Source of the DNA: Caloramator sp.
GTDB lineage: Bacteria > Bacillota > Clostridia > Clostridiales > Caloramatoraceae
Direction of reading: 5' to 3'
Length of the DNA stretch: 33,225 nt
Assembly: GCA_026417075.1 (NCBI GenBank)
Contig: JAOADY010000043.1
Span: forward strand, 1 to 33,225
Shown here in pieces: positions 1-9,072 of this stretch. The position numbers were made by a program, and so were the translations under genes. Below the pieces are notes generated by a model. It was not told the origin of the DNA. It did not search any database and was given only the letters and a program-made list of their open reading frames with translations. How positions within the stretch are numbered: position 1 is the stretch's first letter; each line of letters starts with the position of its first letter.

Positions 1-159
1 CTCCTTTTTATATGTGTTGTTTATATTTGGTATTACAAGCAATTCCATGAATCTTCTAATAAATGTAGATTTACCCGTTCTAACTGGTCCCACTACTCCT
101 ACGTATATGTCCCCCTGAGTTCTTTCAGCTATATCGCGGTATATATCAAATTCCTCCAC
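1..159 (-). CDS. spoIVA: Stage IV sporulation protein A, N-terminal fragment (runs off the left edge)
   Basis: The 53 codons visible encode the start of SpoIVA, the ATPase that polymerises on the forespore surface and anchors the spore coat in the mother cell. The N-terminus reads VEEFDIYRDIAERTQGDIYV, followed by VGPVRTGKSTFI, a Walker A loop (GPVRTGKS) in the place expected for this family. The start is a GTG at 157-159, chosen because a strong AGGAGGT Shine-Dalgarno lies 7 bases upstream (166-172). The rest of the gene is outside the window. It faces away from the patatin-like gene, so 160-310 is a divergent promoter region. The family call rests on the highly conserved N-terminus. Confidence 0.93.
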   Translation of the reverse strand, partial: MEEFDIYRDIAERTQGDIYVGVVGPVRTGKSTFIRRFMELLVIPNINNTYKKE

Positions 160-319
160 AGCTCTACCTCCTATATATTTATCTTCTAAATATATATTGT
201 CTGTCCAATTCATTTAGAACAAAAAATTTACATATAGATTTATATTAAATTTGATTATATTTTATATTTTTATCACAGCAATTTTATATCATCATATTTT
301 AATATAAGGGGTGATATTA

Positions 320-1240
320 TTGTTAGTCGCTGATTGCGTTTTTGAAGGCGGAGGGGTCAAGGGAATCGGTCTTGTAGGTGCTATATGCTATTTTGAAGAG
401 AAAGGATATACATGGAACAGGTTTGCTGGAACATCAGCAGGGGCTATAATTGCCTCTTTATTATCTGCCGGTTATTCAGCAAATGAAATTAAAAGTTTAA
501 TTTTTGATTTTGATTATAAAAAATTCTTAAATCTAAACAATATGTCAATCTTATCTTCAATAATAAGACCCTTTGATTTTTTTTCACAAAAAGGATTGAT
601 TTGTGGAGATGAAATAGAAGGTTGGATTCGAGAATATTTGAAAAAGAAAGGGATTAATAAATTTAAAGATGTATCTTTAAATGGAAAATCAAAATTAAAA
701 ATTATTGCCGCTGATATTACAAGAAGGGAACTTTTAATCCTTCCTGATGACTTAGAAAAATATAGTATTAATCCTTTAGAATTTGAAATAGCAAAGGCAG
801 TTAGAATGAGTATAGGAATACCATTTTTATTCAAGCCTGTAAAATTAAAATACAATAATAATATTTGTTTTATAATTGATGGAGGAATTTTAAGCAACTA
901 CCCCATATGGATTTTCGATGCCCCTAAAAAACCCCGTTGGCCAACCTTTGGTTTTAAGCTTGTTGAACCTGATGTTTCTAACAGTAGCATGGGCAAGAAT
1001 GATTTTTTCTCCTATTCCATAGATATAGTAAATACTCTATTTTCTAAAAACGAAGAAATATATGTAAAAGAGAAGGATTGGGTTAGAACTATCCCAATAC
1101 CTACCCTTGGAATAAAAACAATTGAATTTGATTTAACTGAAAAAAAGAAAAAAGCTCTCTTTGATTCAGGATATAATGCAGCAAAAAAATTTTTAGATAA
1201 CTGGAACTTTGAAAAATATGTGTCTAATTATCGCTTATAA
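320..1240 (+). CDS. Patatin-like phospholipase family protein
   Basis: This is a predicted lipid acyl hydrolase of the patatin fold, about 306 residues, cytoplasmic, with no signal peptide. It shows the oxyanion-hole motif GGGVKG (residues 10-15), the nucleophile elbow GTSAG with Ser39, and the second catalytic residue in the IDGG motif (Asp187); together these form the Ser-Asp dyad of the family. An in-frame GTG exists at 311, but it sits inside the Shine-Dalgarno AAGGGGTGAT (306-315). The TTG at 320, 8 bases after the SD core, is the better start. It is the only plus-strand gene on the left side and ends at a terminator shared with gpsA. The substrate is unknown; membrane lipid turnover is an inference. 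Family confidence is high and the physiological role is open. Confidence 0.88.
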   Translation: MLVADCVFEGGGVKGIGLVGAICYFEEKGYTWNRFAGTSAGAIIASLLSAGYSANEIKSLIFDFDYKKFLNLNNMSILSSIIRPFDFFSQKGLICGDEIEGWIREYLKKKGINKFKDVSLNGKSKLKIIAADITRRELLILPDDLEKYSINPLEFEIAKAVRMSIGIPFLFKPVKLKYNNNICFIIDGGILSNYPIWIFDAPKKPRWPTFGFKLVEPDVSNSSMGKNDFFSYSIDIVNTLFSKNEEIYVKEKDWVRTIPIPTLGIKTIEFDLTEKKKKALFDSGYNAAKKFLDNWNFEKYVSNYRL

Positions 1241-1271
1241 ACAAAAAATCAGCTAATAGCTGATTTTTTGT
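1241..1271. terminator. Bidirectional terminator between the patatin-like gene and gpsA
   Basis: A perfect 12-bp inverted repeat (AAAAAATCAGCT at 1243-1254, AGCTGATTTTTT at 1258-1269) with a 3-base loop, extendable by two more pairs. It has A-runs on one side and T-runs on the other, so it works in both directions. It lies exactly between the two convergent stop codons. Confidence 0.9.
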
Positions 1272-2287
1272 TATTTCCATATCATCTGCGCAACTTCTTC
1301 AATCTCATGCTTTTTATCCCTAATCATAAGCTCAGAAACAGCATATTTTGGATTTTTGTTTTCAAATAAAACATTATAAAGTTCCTTGGTAATTGGCATT
1401 TCAACTCCTACCTTATTAGACAGCTCATACGTAGACTTGGTAGTGTTTATACCTTCTACTACCATTTTTACTTCTTCTATCGCTTCTTTAACTGTTTTAC
1501 CCTGACCTATTAAAATGCCTGCCCGTCTATTTCTTGAATGCATACTTGTACAAGTAACAATCAAATCTCCTATGCCTGAAAGTCCTGCAAAAGTCAAAGG
1601 CTGTGCTCCAAGAGCAACTCCAAGGCGTGCAATTTCTGCTATCCCTCTTGTCATCAAAGCTGCTTTTGTATTATCTCCATAACCCAATCCATCTGATATG
1701 CCTGCTGCAAGGGCTATAATATTTTTAACAGCTCCTCCAATTTCAACACCAATGATATCCGGATTTGTGTATACTCTGAATTTAGGAGTTATAAATATAT
1801 CCTGAATATATTCTGCAGTATGTTTATCAGCAGAAGATGCCACAACAGTAGTTGGTATATCTCTCGACACCTCTTCTGCATGGCTTGGTCCCGATAAAAC
1901 TCCTATCCTATTTTCTGGGAAATATTCTTCAATCACCTCAGACATTCTTTTTAAGCTGTTATTTTCTATTCCCTTTGCAAGGCTTACAAAAATCTGTTCT
2001 TTTTTTACCATTCCCTTTAATTTAGTGCATACTTCTCTAATGCCGTGGGATGGAACAGCCATAACAATAATTTCAGAACCACAAATACATTCTAAAAGGT
2101 TATCAGCTGTATTTATGCCTGCTGGTATTAAAACTCCTGGAAGATAGCGTATATTCTCCCTCGAGTGATTTATCTCATTAAGTAACTCTCTGTTTCGATC
2201 CCACATAGAAATGTCATATCCTTTTTTAGAAAGCAAAACAGCTATCGCACTTCCCCAGCTTCCTGCCCCTAAAATAGAGATTTTCAT
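1271..2287 (-). CDS. gpsA: Glycerol-3-phosphate dehydrogenase [NAD(P)+]
   Basis: Reduces dihydroxyacetone phosphate to sn-glycerol-3-phosphate, the backbone for phospholipid synthesis; cytoplasmic. At 338 residues it is the usual size. The N-terminal Rossmann motif GAGSWGSA (residues 7-14) binds the cofactor. The substrate-domain stretch around residues 185-215, with [15 protein letters not shown] and [12 protein letters not shown], carries the conserved catalytic Lys and helix of the family. It is the last gene of the DUF512-der-gpsA unit, 10 bases after der, and ends on the shared terminator. In many Clostridium genomes plsY lies between der and gpsA; it is absent here. Confidence 0.97.
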   Translation of the reverse strand: MKISILGAGSWGSAIAVLLSKKGYDISMWDRNRELLNEINHSRENIRYLPGVLIPAGINTADNLLECICGSEIIVMAVPSHGIREVCTKLKGMVKKEQIFVSLAKGIENNSLKRMSEVIEEYFPENRIGVLSGPSHAEEVSRDIPTTVVASSADKHTAEYIQDIFITPKFRVYTNPDIIGVEIGGAVKNIIALAAGISDGLGYGDNTKAALMTRGIAEIARLGVALGAQPLTFAGLSGIGDLIVTCTSMHSRNRRAGILIGQGKTVKEAIEEVKMVVEGINTTKSTYELSNKVGVEMPITKELYNVLFENKNPKYAVSELMIRDKKHEIEEVAQMIWK

Positions 2288-2297
2288 ATACCCACCT

Positions 2298-3617
2298 CTA
2301 ATCTTCTTTTTTAGGCCTAAATATAAGCCTTATAGGCGTCCCATCTAATCCAAAATGCTGTCTTAATTGGTTCTCAAGATATCTTTCATAGGAAAAATGA
2401 ACTATTTCAGAATCATTAACAAAAAACACAAAAGTAGGAGGTTTTGTAGAAACCTGAGTTACATAATATATTTTAAGTGCCTTGCCCTTTTCAATAGGAG
2501 GCTGTTTCATCATAACAGCTTCACTTATCACCTCATTCAATACTCCTGTTTTTATTCTTAAAGCATGCTGACTTGCAACATATTTAATAAGTTCAACCAT
2601 TTTAGGTATTTTTTGCCCTGTTTTTGCTGAAATAAACGCAATAGGCGCATAAGAAATAAAGGACAGCTTATTTCTTATGGACTTACAAAATTCATTCATA
2701 GTCTTATCATCTTTTTCAACAGCATCCCATTTGTTAACAACAATTATAACTCCTTTACCTGCCTCATGAGCAAGCCCAGCTATTTTTTCATCCTGCTCTG
2801 TTACCCCTTCAGTTCCATCTATCATAACAAGACATACATCTGCTCTTTCAACAGCTGCGATTGCCCTTAAAACGCTGTATTTTTCAACATCTTCTTTTAC
2901 CTTGCTTTTTCTTCTGATTCCAGCCGTATCTATGAATAAAAATTTATCTTCTCCTATTATAACATAGCTGTCGATTGCATCCCTTGTAGTACCTGGAATA
3001 TCGCTTACTATTGAGCGTTCCTCTCCTGATAATCTATTTAAAAGAGAGGACTTACCAGCATTAGGTTTCCCTATTATTGCAACTTTTATTTCCGCATCTT
3101 CTGATTCATCATATTCTTCATCTTTAAAATGCTTTATAATTTCATCGAGCATATCTCCAAGTCCAAGACCTAAAGATGCTGAAATCGTAACAGGATCCCC
3201 TATTCCTAAATTATAAAATTCAAAGGCATTTGCTTCAAGATTTAAATTATCGACTTTATTTACAACAAGCACTACTGGTTTTCTCGTTTTTCGAAGCATT
3301 TCTGCAACTTCAGTATCTGCAGGAGTTAGTCCTTCTTTTCCATCAACCATAAAAAGTATTACATCCGATGTTTCAATCGCAATTTCTGCCTGTTTTCTCA
3401 TCTGCTGAAGAATAATATCTTCACTTTCAGGCTCAATTCCTCCTGTATCTATAAGGGTAAATTTACGTCCAAGCCATTCGCTCTCGCAATATATCCTGTC
3501 CCTTGTAACTCCGGGAGTATCTTCAATTATTGCTATTCTCTTTCCTGCAAGCCTGTTAAATAGAGTTGATTTCCCTACATTTGGTCTCCCAACGATTGCA
3601 ACTATTGGTTTTGCCAT
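2298..3617 (-). CDS. der: Ribosome biogenesis GTPase Der (EngA)
   Basis: Essential double-GTPase needed for maturation of the 50S ribosomal subunit. It has 439 residues with two tandem Era-type G domains. The first P-loop is GRPNVGKS (10-17), with DTPG, DTGG and NKVD motifs (NKVD near 120). The second P-loop is GKPNAGKS (183-190), with DTAG and NKWD. A C-terminal KH-like domain follows, ending in the typical IRLIFRPKK. The start codon lies inside the end of the upstream DUF512 gene (16-base overlap), indicating translational coupling. Domain order and length match the family fully. Confidence 0.98.
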   Translation of the reverse strand: MAKPIVAIVGRPNVGKSTLFNRLAGKRIAIIEDTPGVTRDRIYCESEWLGRKFTLIDTGGIEPESEDIILQQMRKQAEIAIETSDVILFMVDGKEGLTPADTEVAEMLRKTRKPVVLVVNKVDNLNLEANAFEFYNLGIGDPVTISASLGLGLGDMLDEIIKHFKDEEYDESEDAEIKVAIIGKPNAGKSSLLNRLSGEERSIVSDIPGTTRDAIDSYVIIGEDKFLFIDTAGIRRKSKVKEDVEKYSVLRAIAAVERADVCLVMIDGTEGVTEQDEKIAGLAHEAGKGVIIVVNKWDAVEKDDKTMNEFCKSIRNKLSFISYAPIAFISAKTGQKIPKMVELIKYVASQHALRIKTGVLNEVISEAVMMKQPPIEKGKALKIYYVTQVSTKPPTFVFFVNDSEIVHFSYERYLENQLRQHFGLDGTPIRLIFRPKKED

Positions 3618-4930
3618 TTTATCACCTCTTCTTCAATTTTTTCAACTAAATCCTCACCAGTATAATCACACACTATAACTTTAACATCAAGCTCTCTTTC
3701 AATATCTTTTATACTTATATCATCAAGGAAAATATCTTCATCAGCTTTAAGCATATTACTAGATATCAATAATATTTTTTCATTAATAACACCTTTAAGC
3801 TGAGAAATTATATCTTTTCCAGTTAGAAGCCCTGCAACATTAATTTTTTCTCCGAAAAAATTATTAACAATTGGATACACTTTTATATTTACATTTAATT
3901 TTTCTTCAATTAATTTCATTATATCCTTTAAAAAGCTGTATATCATTGTACCTGTTATTGCAGCAAATCTAAGCCCATTTCCGTCAACATCAGTAAATTT
4001 AAGAGATGTTTTTACTGTATGTTCAAAATATCTTGCCATTCCTATCCCATCTTCAAGCTGTGCAAAATCTTCGTAATGCTCATAATCAGGAAAACTTCTC
4101 TCTGCTAAAAGATAAAATTCATCAGCAAGCCTTACAAAGGGCTGTCCTGTTTCCTTCATAAGTTTTTCTTGAATTTTTTCTACTAAATCAATAACTTCTA
4201 TTGATGACTCTCTGTAATAGCATTTTAAAGAAACTTCATTTTTCCTGTACTTTGTAATTCCAACCGGTACAACTGCTACATTGGATATTGAAGGATAGAA
4301 ACTAAAAAGATCATATATAGTTTTTTTTAGCTCCTCACCGTCATTTATATCAGGGCACAAAACAATCTGGCAGTTAATCGATATACCACCATCTGTAAGC
4401 ATTTTAAGCTGATTAATTATATTTCCGGCTTTTTTGTTGTTCAGCATTTTAACTCTAAGTTCCGGATTTGTAGTATGAACAGAAACATTAATAGGACTTA
4501 TTCTATATTTTATTATCCTTTTTAAATCCTCATCCTTTAAATTTGTTAATGTAACAAAATTACCCTGAAGAAATGAAAGCCTTGAATCATCATCTTTAAC
4601 ATAAAGGCTCTCCCTCATTCCCTTTGGAAGCTGATCTATAAAACAAAATATACATTTGTTGTGGCATCTTTTTGGGGTATCCATAGACAAATCATGGATT
4701 TCTATCCCCATATCATCATAAAAATCCTTTTTAATTTTAGCACTGACTATTTTTCCCGTTTGTTTTGCAAAAGTAATATTAATGTTTTCATCACATATCA
4801 AAAACTTATATTCTATAATATCTCCAATTTCATTGCCATTTATAGAAAGAAGCATATCTCCCTTTTCTATTCCTATTCTTTCACCAATACTTTTTTTTCT
4901 TACTTTGCTAACTATTATATTGCTTATCAT
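3602..4930 (-). CDS. DUF512 family protein: PDZ plus radical-SAM-like Fe-S cluster domain
   Basis: A conserved clostridial protein of unknown reaction, 442 residues. The first 60 or so residues look like a PDZ module ([17 protein letters not shown]). A radical SAM-type cluster motif CHNKCIFC (Cys89, Cys93, Cys96; CX3CX2C) with FIDQLP follows, and the C-terminal half is the DUF512 domain. The start ATG at 4930 has GGAG 8 bases upstream. It heads an operon with der and gpsA and overlaps der by 16 bases. The constant pairing with der in Clostridia hints at a link to ribosome or RNA biology, but that is only an inference from context. Confidence 0.9.
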   Translation of the reverse strand: MISNIIVSKVRKKSIGERIGIEKGDMLLSINGNEIGDIIEYKFLICDENINITFAKQTGKIVSAKIKKDFYDDMGIEIHDLSMDTPKRCHNKCIFCFIDQLPKGMRESLYVKDDDSRLSFLQGNFVTLTNLKDEDLKRIIKYRISPINVSVHTTNPELRVKMLNNKKAGNIINQLKMLTDGGISINCQIVLCPDINDGEELKKTIYDLFSFYPSISNVAVVPVGITKYRKNEVSLKCYYRESSIEVIDLVEKIQEKLMKETGQPFVRLADEFYLLAERSFPDYEHYEDFAQLEDGIGMARYFEHTVKTSLKFTDVDGNGLRFAAITGTMIYSFLKDIMKLIEEKLNVNIKVYPIVNNFFGEKINVAGLLTGKDIISQLKGVINEKILLISSNMLKADEDIFLDDISIKDIERELDVKVIVCDYTGEDLVEKIEEEVIKWQNQ

Positions 4931-4961
4931 CTTTTCAACTCCATAACAAATTTCATATTGA

Positions 4962-4990
4962 ATAATATCATTTTATAACATAAATAGCAA
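4962..4990 (-). promoter_or_regulatory. Candidate sigma-A promoter for the DUF512-der-gpsA operon
   Basis: On the minus strand, TTGCTA (4985-4990) and TATTAT (4962-4967) are separated by 17 bases. The -10 is preceded by TG-A, giving an extended -10. It lies about 35 bases upstream of the DUF512 start, between the kinase terminator and the gene. This is assigned from consensus only. Confidence 0.6.
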
Positions 4991-5049
4991 GATTGATAAA
5001 TATCCTATAATAAACACTCAAATAAAATTCTATAATTTTTTACAAAATA

Positions 5050-5080
5050 TATGCACCTCAAATTAATATTGAGGTGCATA
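5050..5080 (-). terminator. Rho-independent terminator after the histidine kinase gene
   Basis: A perfect 12-bp inverted repeat, TATGCACCTCAA (5050-5061) with TTGAGGTGCATA (5069-5080), and a 7-base loop. It sits 4 bases past the kinase stop on the minus strand. The T-run that follows (ATATTTTG) is short, so termination may be incomplete. Confidence 0.72.
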
Positions 5081-5084
5081 ATAT

Positions 5085-6830
5085 CTAGTTTTTAATATCT
5101 ATACAAGGCAAATAAACGCTAAAAGTAGTTCCTTTACCAATTTCGCTTTTAACATCTATGCTCCCATTAAAAATAGTTAAAATGTGCTTTACTATCGCAA
5201 GTCCAAGCCCTGTACCTCCAACATTTCTTGAACGAGCCTTATCAACTCTGTAAAACCTTTCAAAAAGCCTTGAAATGTGTTCCTTAGATATTCCTATACC
5301 ATTGTCCTTTATATCTATTCTTGCCATACTATTATCAAGTAATATACTAATTTCAACTTTTCCTTCCCTTGGAGTATATTTTATGGCATTATCTATAAGA
5401 TTTATAAACATTTGCTTAAACTTATCTCTGTCCCCATTTATATATAGACTTTTATCATATTTTTCATATATAAGTTTTATACCCTTATTTCTGGCTGCAG
5501 GTTCCATTATACTATAAATCTCTTCAAGAGATTGATTGATATTTATTTTTTCAAAATTAGCGCTGTAATCTTTATTCTCAAGCTCTGATAATGTTAATAT
5601 ATCATTTATAAGGCGCGTCAGTCTTTCAGATTCAACATAAATAATATCCAAAAACTTATCCCTCGTATTTTTATCTTCAACAAATTTTAAAGTCTCTGCA
5701 AATCCCTTTATTGATGTTAAAGGAGTTCTAAGTTCATGTGAAACGTTTGCAACAAAATCAGATCGCATCTTTTCTAATGCCTTTATTTTTGTTATGTTCT
5801 GTATAACAAGACAAAGTCCTATATTTTCCTTATTCTTTTCATAATTTTTTACTTTAACTGTCTTTATTCTAAAATACATAGTATTAGGATTATTTATAAT
5901 TACCTCATTTTCACTATCAGCATAGTAATTTATAATATTTTCTATTTCTGTATTTCTTATAACCTCAATAAAATGCTTTCCTTCAACTTCTTCGTTTATA
6001 GAAAAAAATTTTTTTGCAGCAGGATTCATAAGAAGTATTTTTTCGTTATTATCAACTACAATAACTCCATCTTCCATACTCGTTAATATGGATTCAAGCT
6101 TATTTTTTTTATCGGATAAATCATTTATCGTTTCCTGAAGCCTGTCAGCCATTAAATTGAAAGCATGCCCAAGCTCCCCTATTTCATCCTTTGAAGAAAG
6201 ATTAATTCTTTTTTCATACTGTCCAAGAGCAATACCTGTTGCAATTTTAGTCATTTGTATTACAGGTCTTGTAAATCTATTAATATAAATAAATCCTAAA
6301 AGCGAGCAAAACAATATCCCAAAAATAACAGTAAATATAATCAATTTTATAATATGTTTCTGTACATAATCGATGTTGTATAGTGGCATTGCAAGCCTTA
6401 TTATATAGGATTGGTTATTTACAGTATATCTTAAAGCATAATAATACATATATATTTTTTCAGTGCTACTGTATCTAATCGACATTCCTTCTTCATTATA
6501 TAGCGCAGCTTTGATTTCGGGCCTATTTAGATGATTTTCAAGTTTTTCGCTTGAAACATCAGACTCCCCTATAACTTTGCCATCCTGCCTTATTATAGTA
6601 ACTCTTTTACCAATGCTGCTTTTTAAATCTTTAGCCATACTATCATAGTTTTTATTTCCATTTAAATCAATAAAATAATCCTTAATAAGACGTGCATCGG
6701 ATTTTAAGCTGTCTTTTACATTATCAAGTATAATATTCTTTGTAAATCTGTATGACATATATCCTGTAAAGGTAACGCCAAATAAAAGTATTAAAAACAT
6801 AAATAAATATAACTTTTTTCTCATATTCAT
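5085..6830 (-). CDS. Membrane sensor histidine kinase (PhoR/PnpS-like)
   Basis: About 581 residues in the classic order: TM helix (about 7-25), an extracellular sensor region of about 135 residues, second TM (about 160-183), HAMP, a PAS domain (about 245-350), HisKA with phospho-acceptor His365 in the VSHELRTPLTS motif, and HATPase_c with an N-box (NLIDNAIKYTP), DNGIGIS and GTGLGLA. This layout is that of PhoR/PnpS. A TTG at 6860 would extend it by 10 residues, but its only Shine-Dalgarno match abuts the TTG. The ATG at 6830, 4 bases after the response-regulator stop, is preferred although its SD is weak. It phosphorylates the adjacent regulator. The phosphate-sensing role is inferred from architecture; no pst or phoU genes are in view. 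Confidence 0.92.
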   Translation of the reverse strand: MNMRKKLYLFMFLILLFGVTFTGYMSYRFTKNIILDNVKDSLKSDARLIKDYFIDLNGNKNYDSMAKDLKSSIGKRVTIIRQDGKVIGESDVSSEKLENHLNRPEIKAALYNEEGMSIRYSSTEKIYMYYYALRYTVNNQSYIIRLAMPLYNIDYVQKHIIKLIIFTVIFGILFCSLLGFIYINRFTRPVIQMTKIATGIALGQYEKRINLSSKDEIGELGHAFNLMADRLQETINDLSDKKNKLESILTSMEDGVIVVDNNEKILLMNPAAKKFFSINEEVEGKHFIEVIRNTEIENIINYYADSENEVIINNPNTMYFRIKTVKVKNYEKNKENIGLCLVIQNITKIKALEKMRSDFVANVSHELRTPLTSIKGFAETLKFVEDKNTRDKFLDIIYVESERLTRLINDILTLSELENKDYSANFEKININQSLEEIYSIMEPAARNKGIKLIYEKYDKSLYINGDRDKFKQMFINLIDNAIKYTPREGKVEISILLDNSMARIDIKDNGIGISKEHISRLFERFYRVDKARSRNVGGTGLGLAIVKHILTIFNGSIDVKSEIGKGTTFSVYLPCIDIKN

Positions 6831-6834
6831 ACCA

Positions 6835-7527
6835 TCACTGTTCTTTAAATTTATATCCAATTCCTCTTATAGTTTCAATATATCTTGGATTTTTATCATC
6901 ATCTTCTATCTTCTGTCTTAAATGCCTCACATGTACATCAACAGTTCTTGTCTCACCATAATATTCATATCCCCATATTTTATCAAGCAGAAAATCTCTC
7001 GTTAAAACTTTTCCTTTGTTTAATATTAGTAATCTTAATAGTTCAAACTCTTTCAATGTTAAATCAACTTTTTTACCTGATTTTAATACTTCGTGTTTAT
7101 CAAAATCAATAATAAGATTATCAAACTTTATGACCTGTGAATTCTCTTCTTTTTTGTTTCTTCTCATTACTGCTTTTATTCTTGCAAGAAGTTCCCTTAC
7201 AGAAAAAGGTTTTGTTATATAATCATCAGCACCAAGTTCAAGTCCAAGAATTTTATCAAACTCTTCTCCCTTTGCAGTAAGCATAATAATAGGTATATGC
7301 TCTATCTCTTTATCCTTTTTAATTTCTTTACACACATCAAATCCGTCCATTTGGGGAAGCATTATATCAAGAAGTATTAAATCCGGATTCTGCTCTCTTG
7401 CAATATTAAGTCCCTCATTCCCATCATAGGCATAAAGTACTTTGTAACCATTCATTTCAAGATTGTATTTAATAAGTTCCACTATATTTGACTCATCATC
7501 GATTATTAATATTTTTTCATTAGGCAT
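6835..7527 (-). CDS. OmpR/PhoB-family response regulator (PhoP-like)
   Basis: A DNA-binding response regulator of 230 residues. The receiver domain (1-120) has the acidic pocket Asp10/Asp11, phospho-acceptor Asp54 in LLDIMLPQMDG, Thr84 and Lys106 (ITKPF). The C-terminal winged helix (about 130-230) contains the typical TLKEFELLRLL and RTVDVHVRHLRQKI segments. Start ATG with AGGAGGT 6 bases upstream. It lies directly upstream of its kinase and 10 bases downstream of pgeF. It resembles the phosphate regulator PhoB/PhoP of Clostridia, but WalR-type assignment cannot be excluded from sequence alone. Confidence 0.93.
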   Translation of the reverse strand: MPNEKILIIDDESNIVELIKYNLEMNGYKVLYAYDGNEGLNIAREQNPDLILLDIMLPQMDGFDVCKEIKKDKEIEHIPIIMLTAKGEEFDKILGLELGADDYITKPFSVRELLARIKAVMRRNKKEENSQVIKFDNLIIDFDKHEVLKSGKKVDLTLKEFELLRLLILNKGKVLTRDFLLDKIWGYEYYGETRTVDVHVRHLRQKIEDDDKNPRYIETIRGIGYKFKEQ

Positions 7528-7537
7528 ATTATACCTC

Positions 7538-8305
7538 CTATACTAATTGTATGAAAGCTCCAATTCTTCCATTTGTTCCATTATCTCTTCTATAAGAAAA
7601 AAACATATCTCTATTACAATAAGTACAAAGCTTAAACATATCAATATTACTCTTAGGAATTCCATATTTTAAAATCTGATTTATATTTTCCTGCCATAAA
7701 TCAACGTAGTATTTTTTATTTTTTTCATGTACAAAGGTGAATTTTTGAGCTGTATCAAAACTAACTTCAAAACAACAAGGACCTATAGAAGGGCCTATTG
7801 CAGCAATGATAGTTTTTTCACAGCATCCCATTTCTTTTATCATATAATCAATTACAATAGAAGTTATATTTTGATATGTCCCCCTCCATCCTGCGTGAAC
7901 TGCTGCTATAACATTATTTTCATAATCACAAAGCAATACAGGAACACAATCTGCTGTAAGAACCCCAACTGCTATATTCTTTGAAGATGTAATCAGAGCA
8001 TCTCCTTCTTTTCCGATAATATCTTTATAATTTTTATCGTCAACAACATAAAAATTATTCCCGTGTATTTGTTTTAAATATACAAAACATTTTTCATTCA
8101 TTTCAGCAGATTTTAATATTTTTTCATAGTTTATTTTTATTTTTTCTTTTTTATCTTCATTAAATGCATTAAGGCTGAAATTATTGAATTCATCATCAGA
8201 ATTAATCCTTGTACTGAAAAAATGCCTTACTTTATTTATTTTTTCGATTTTAGATGAGCATAAAAATTCTAAACCTTCTTTATTTTTTATAATAGGATAT
8301 CCCAT
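7538..8305 (-). CDS. pgeF: Peptidoglycan editing factor PgeF (YfiH/laccase-domain family)
   Basis: 255 residues, the usual family size. In other bacteria this family removes wrongly incorporated residues from UDP-MurNAc precursors; purine nucleoside phosphorylase activity has also been reported, and the older name is polyphenol oxidase. The conserved metal-site segments are present: LKQIHGN (His near 80), TADCVPVLL, AVHAGWRGT, GPSIGPCCFEV and a C-terminal CTYCNRDMFFSYRRD. Start ATG at 8305 follows AGGTGATTTT. It is the second gene of nrdG-pgeF-regulator-kinase, 14 bases from nrdG. Which activity dominates here cannot be told from sequence. Confidence 0.93.
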   Translation of the reverse strand: MGYPIIKNKEGLEFLCSSKIEKINKVRHFFSTRINSDDEFNNFSLNAFNEDKKEKIKINYEKILKSAEMNEKCFVYLKQIHGNNFYVVDDKNYKDIIGKEGDALITSSKNIAVGVLTADCVPVLLCDYENNVIAAVHAGWRGTYQNITSIVIDYMIKEMGCCEKTIIAAIGPSIGPCCFEVSFDTAQKFTFVHEKNKKYYVDLWQENINQILKYGIPKSNIDMFKLCTYCNRDMFFSYRRDNGTNGRIGAFIQLV

Positions 8306-8319
8306 AAAATCACCTATTC

Positions 8320-8811
8320 CTAATATTCTATTGTTATTATCTTCCCTTCTTTTAAACTGTTTTTTACGTCAATTATCCTTTGATTTTCAGAGCCTCTAAA
8401 GGGCAGTTTCAAATTTTTCTTTGATAAAACAAAGGGCCCGTCTATAAGAATATCTATATTATCAAGAAGTTTTCTTTTATTTTCATCATTTAAAATATCT
8501 TCAAATTCAAATCCAGTATAGCAAACAATATTCAATGAGTCTTTTTTTAACTTTTCAGCAATATAAGAAAATTCCTCCGTTTGATAAAAAGGATCTCCTC
8601 CGCTGAAAGTTACACCATCTATAAAAAAGCTTTCCTTAATATCTTCAATTAATTCATCTGCATCTACAATATATCCTCCATTAAAATCATGGGTTGATGG
8701 ATTGTGGCATCCAATGCAGTTATGAGCACATCCTTGAGCAAAAATGACATATCTAATTCCAGGACCATCAACAACGCTATCTTTTACAATTCCAGAAATT
8801 CTTATATTCAT
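8320..8811 (-). CDS. nrdG: Anaerobic ribonucleotide reductase activating protein
   Basis: A radical SAM enzyme of 163 residues that installs the glycyl radical on NrdD. The cluster motif CAHNCIGC (Cys28, Cys32, Cys35) is followed by HNPSTHDF, and TFSGGDPF near residue 88 is the SAM-binding glycine motif. Start ATG at 8811 has GGAG 8 bases upstream. It is separated from nrdD by a 261-base gap holding a palindrome and its own extended -10 promoter, and is followed closely by pgeF. It should act on the NrdD encoded just upstream. Confidence 0.97.
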   Translation of the reverse strand: MNIRISGIVKDSVVDGPGIRYVIFAQGCAHNCIGCHNPSTHDFNGGYIVDADELIEDIKESFFIDGVTFSGGDPFYQTEEFSYIAEKLKKDSLNIVCYTGFEFEDILNDENKRKLLDNIDILIDGPFVLSKKNLKLPFRGSENQRIIDVKNSLKEGKIITIEY

Positions 8812-8851
8812 TCAATCAACTCCATAAAAAAATCTAAAAATACCTAATTAA

Positions 8852-8862
8852 ATTATATCATA
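8852..8862 (-). promoter_or_regulatory. Candidate extended -10 promoter for nrdG-pgeF-regulator-kinase
   Basis: The minus strand reads TATGATATAAT: a perfect TATAAT (8852-8857) preceded by the TRTGN extension. No good -35 lies 17 bases upstream, which is usual for extended -10 promoters. It is about 41 bases upstream of the nrdG start. Confidence 0.6.
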
Positions 8863-8951
8863 TAGAAGTACAAACCATTGTTAATATTAAGTTTTAAAAT
8901 TAATATTTATTTAACATAATAACTCCATCTTATGAAAAAACATCCTTTAAA

Positions 8952-9035
8952 TATAGCCCATAAACTGCCAAAACCAATATAAAAGGAATTTAAAAAACTT
9001 TTTAAAATTAAAGGCTTTGCAGTTTATGGGCTATA
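8952..9035. repeat. 84-bp compound palindrome between nrdD and nrdG
   Basis: A perfect 17-bp inverted repeat, TATAGCCCATAAACTGC (8952-8968) and its complement (9019-9035), with a 50-base centre that holds a second palindrome (TTTAAAAA-AC-TTTTTAAA). There is no T-run directly after the stem on the minus strand, so it is not a standard terminator. It could be a small miniature element, or an mRNA 3'-end or processing structure. Confidence 0.8.
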
Positions 9036-9072
9036 AACTTTATAAGAAAATCTTAAAATTCTTCTTAAATCT

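Noticed and set aside
160-310. Sigma-E promoter for spoIVA in the divergent gap
   Set aside because: The minus strand has CAGACAAT, one base off a sigma-E -10, but no acceptable -35 at 13 to 15 bases upstream, so I do not annotate it.
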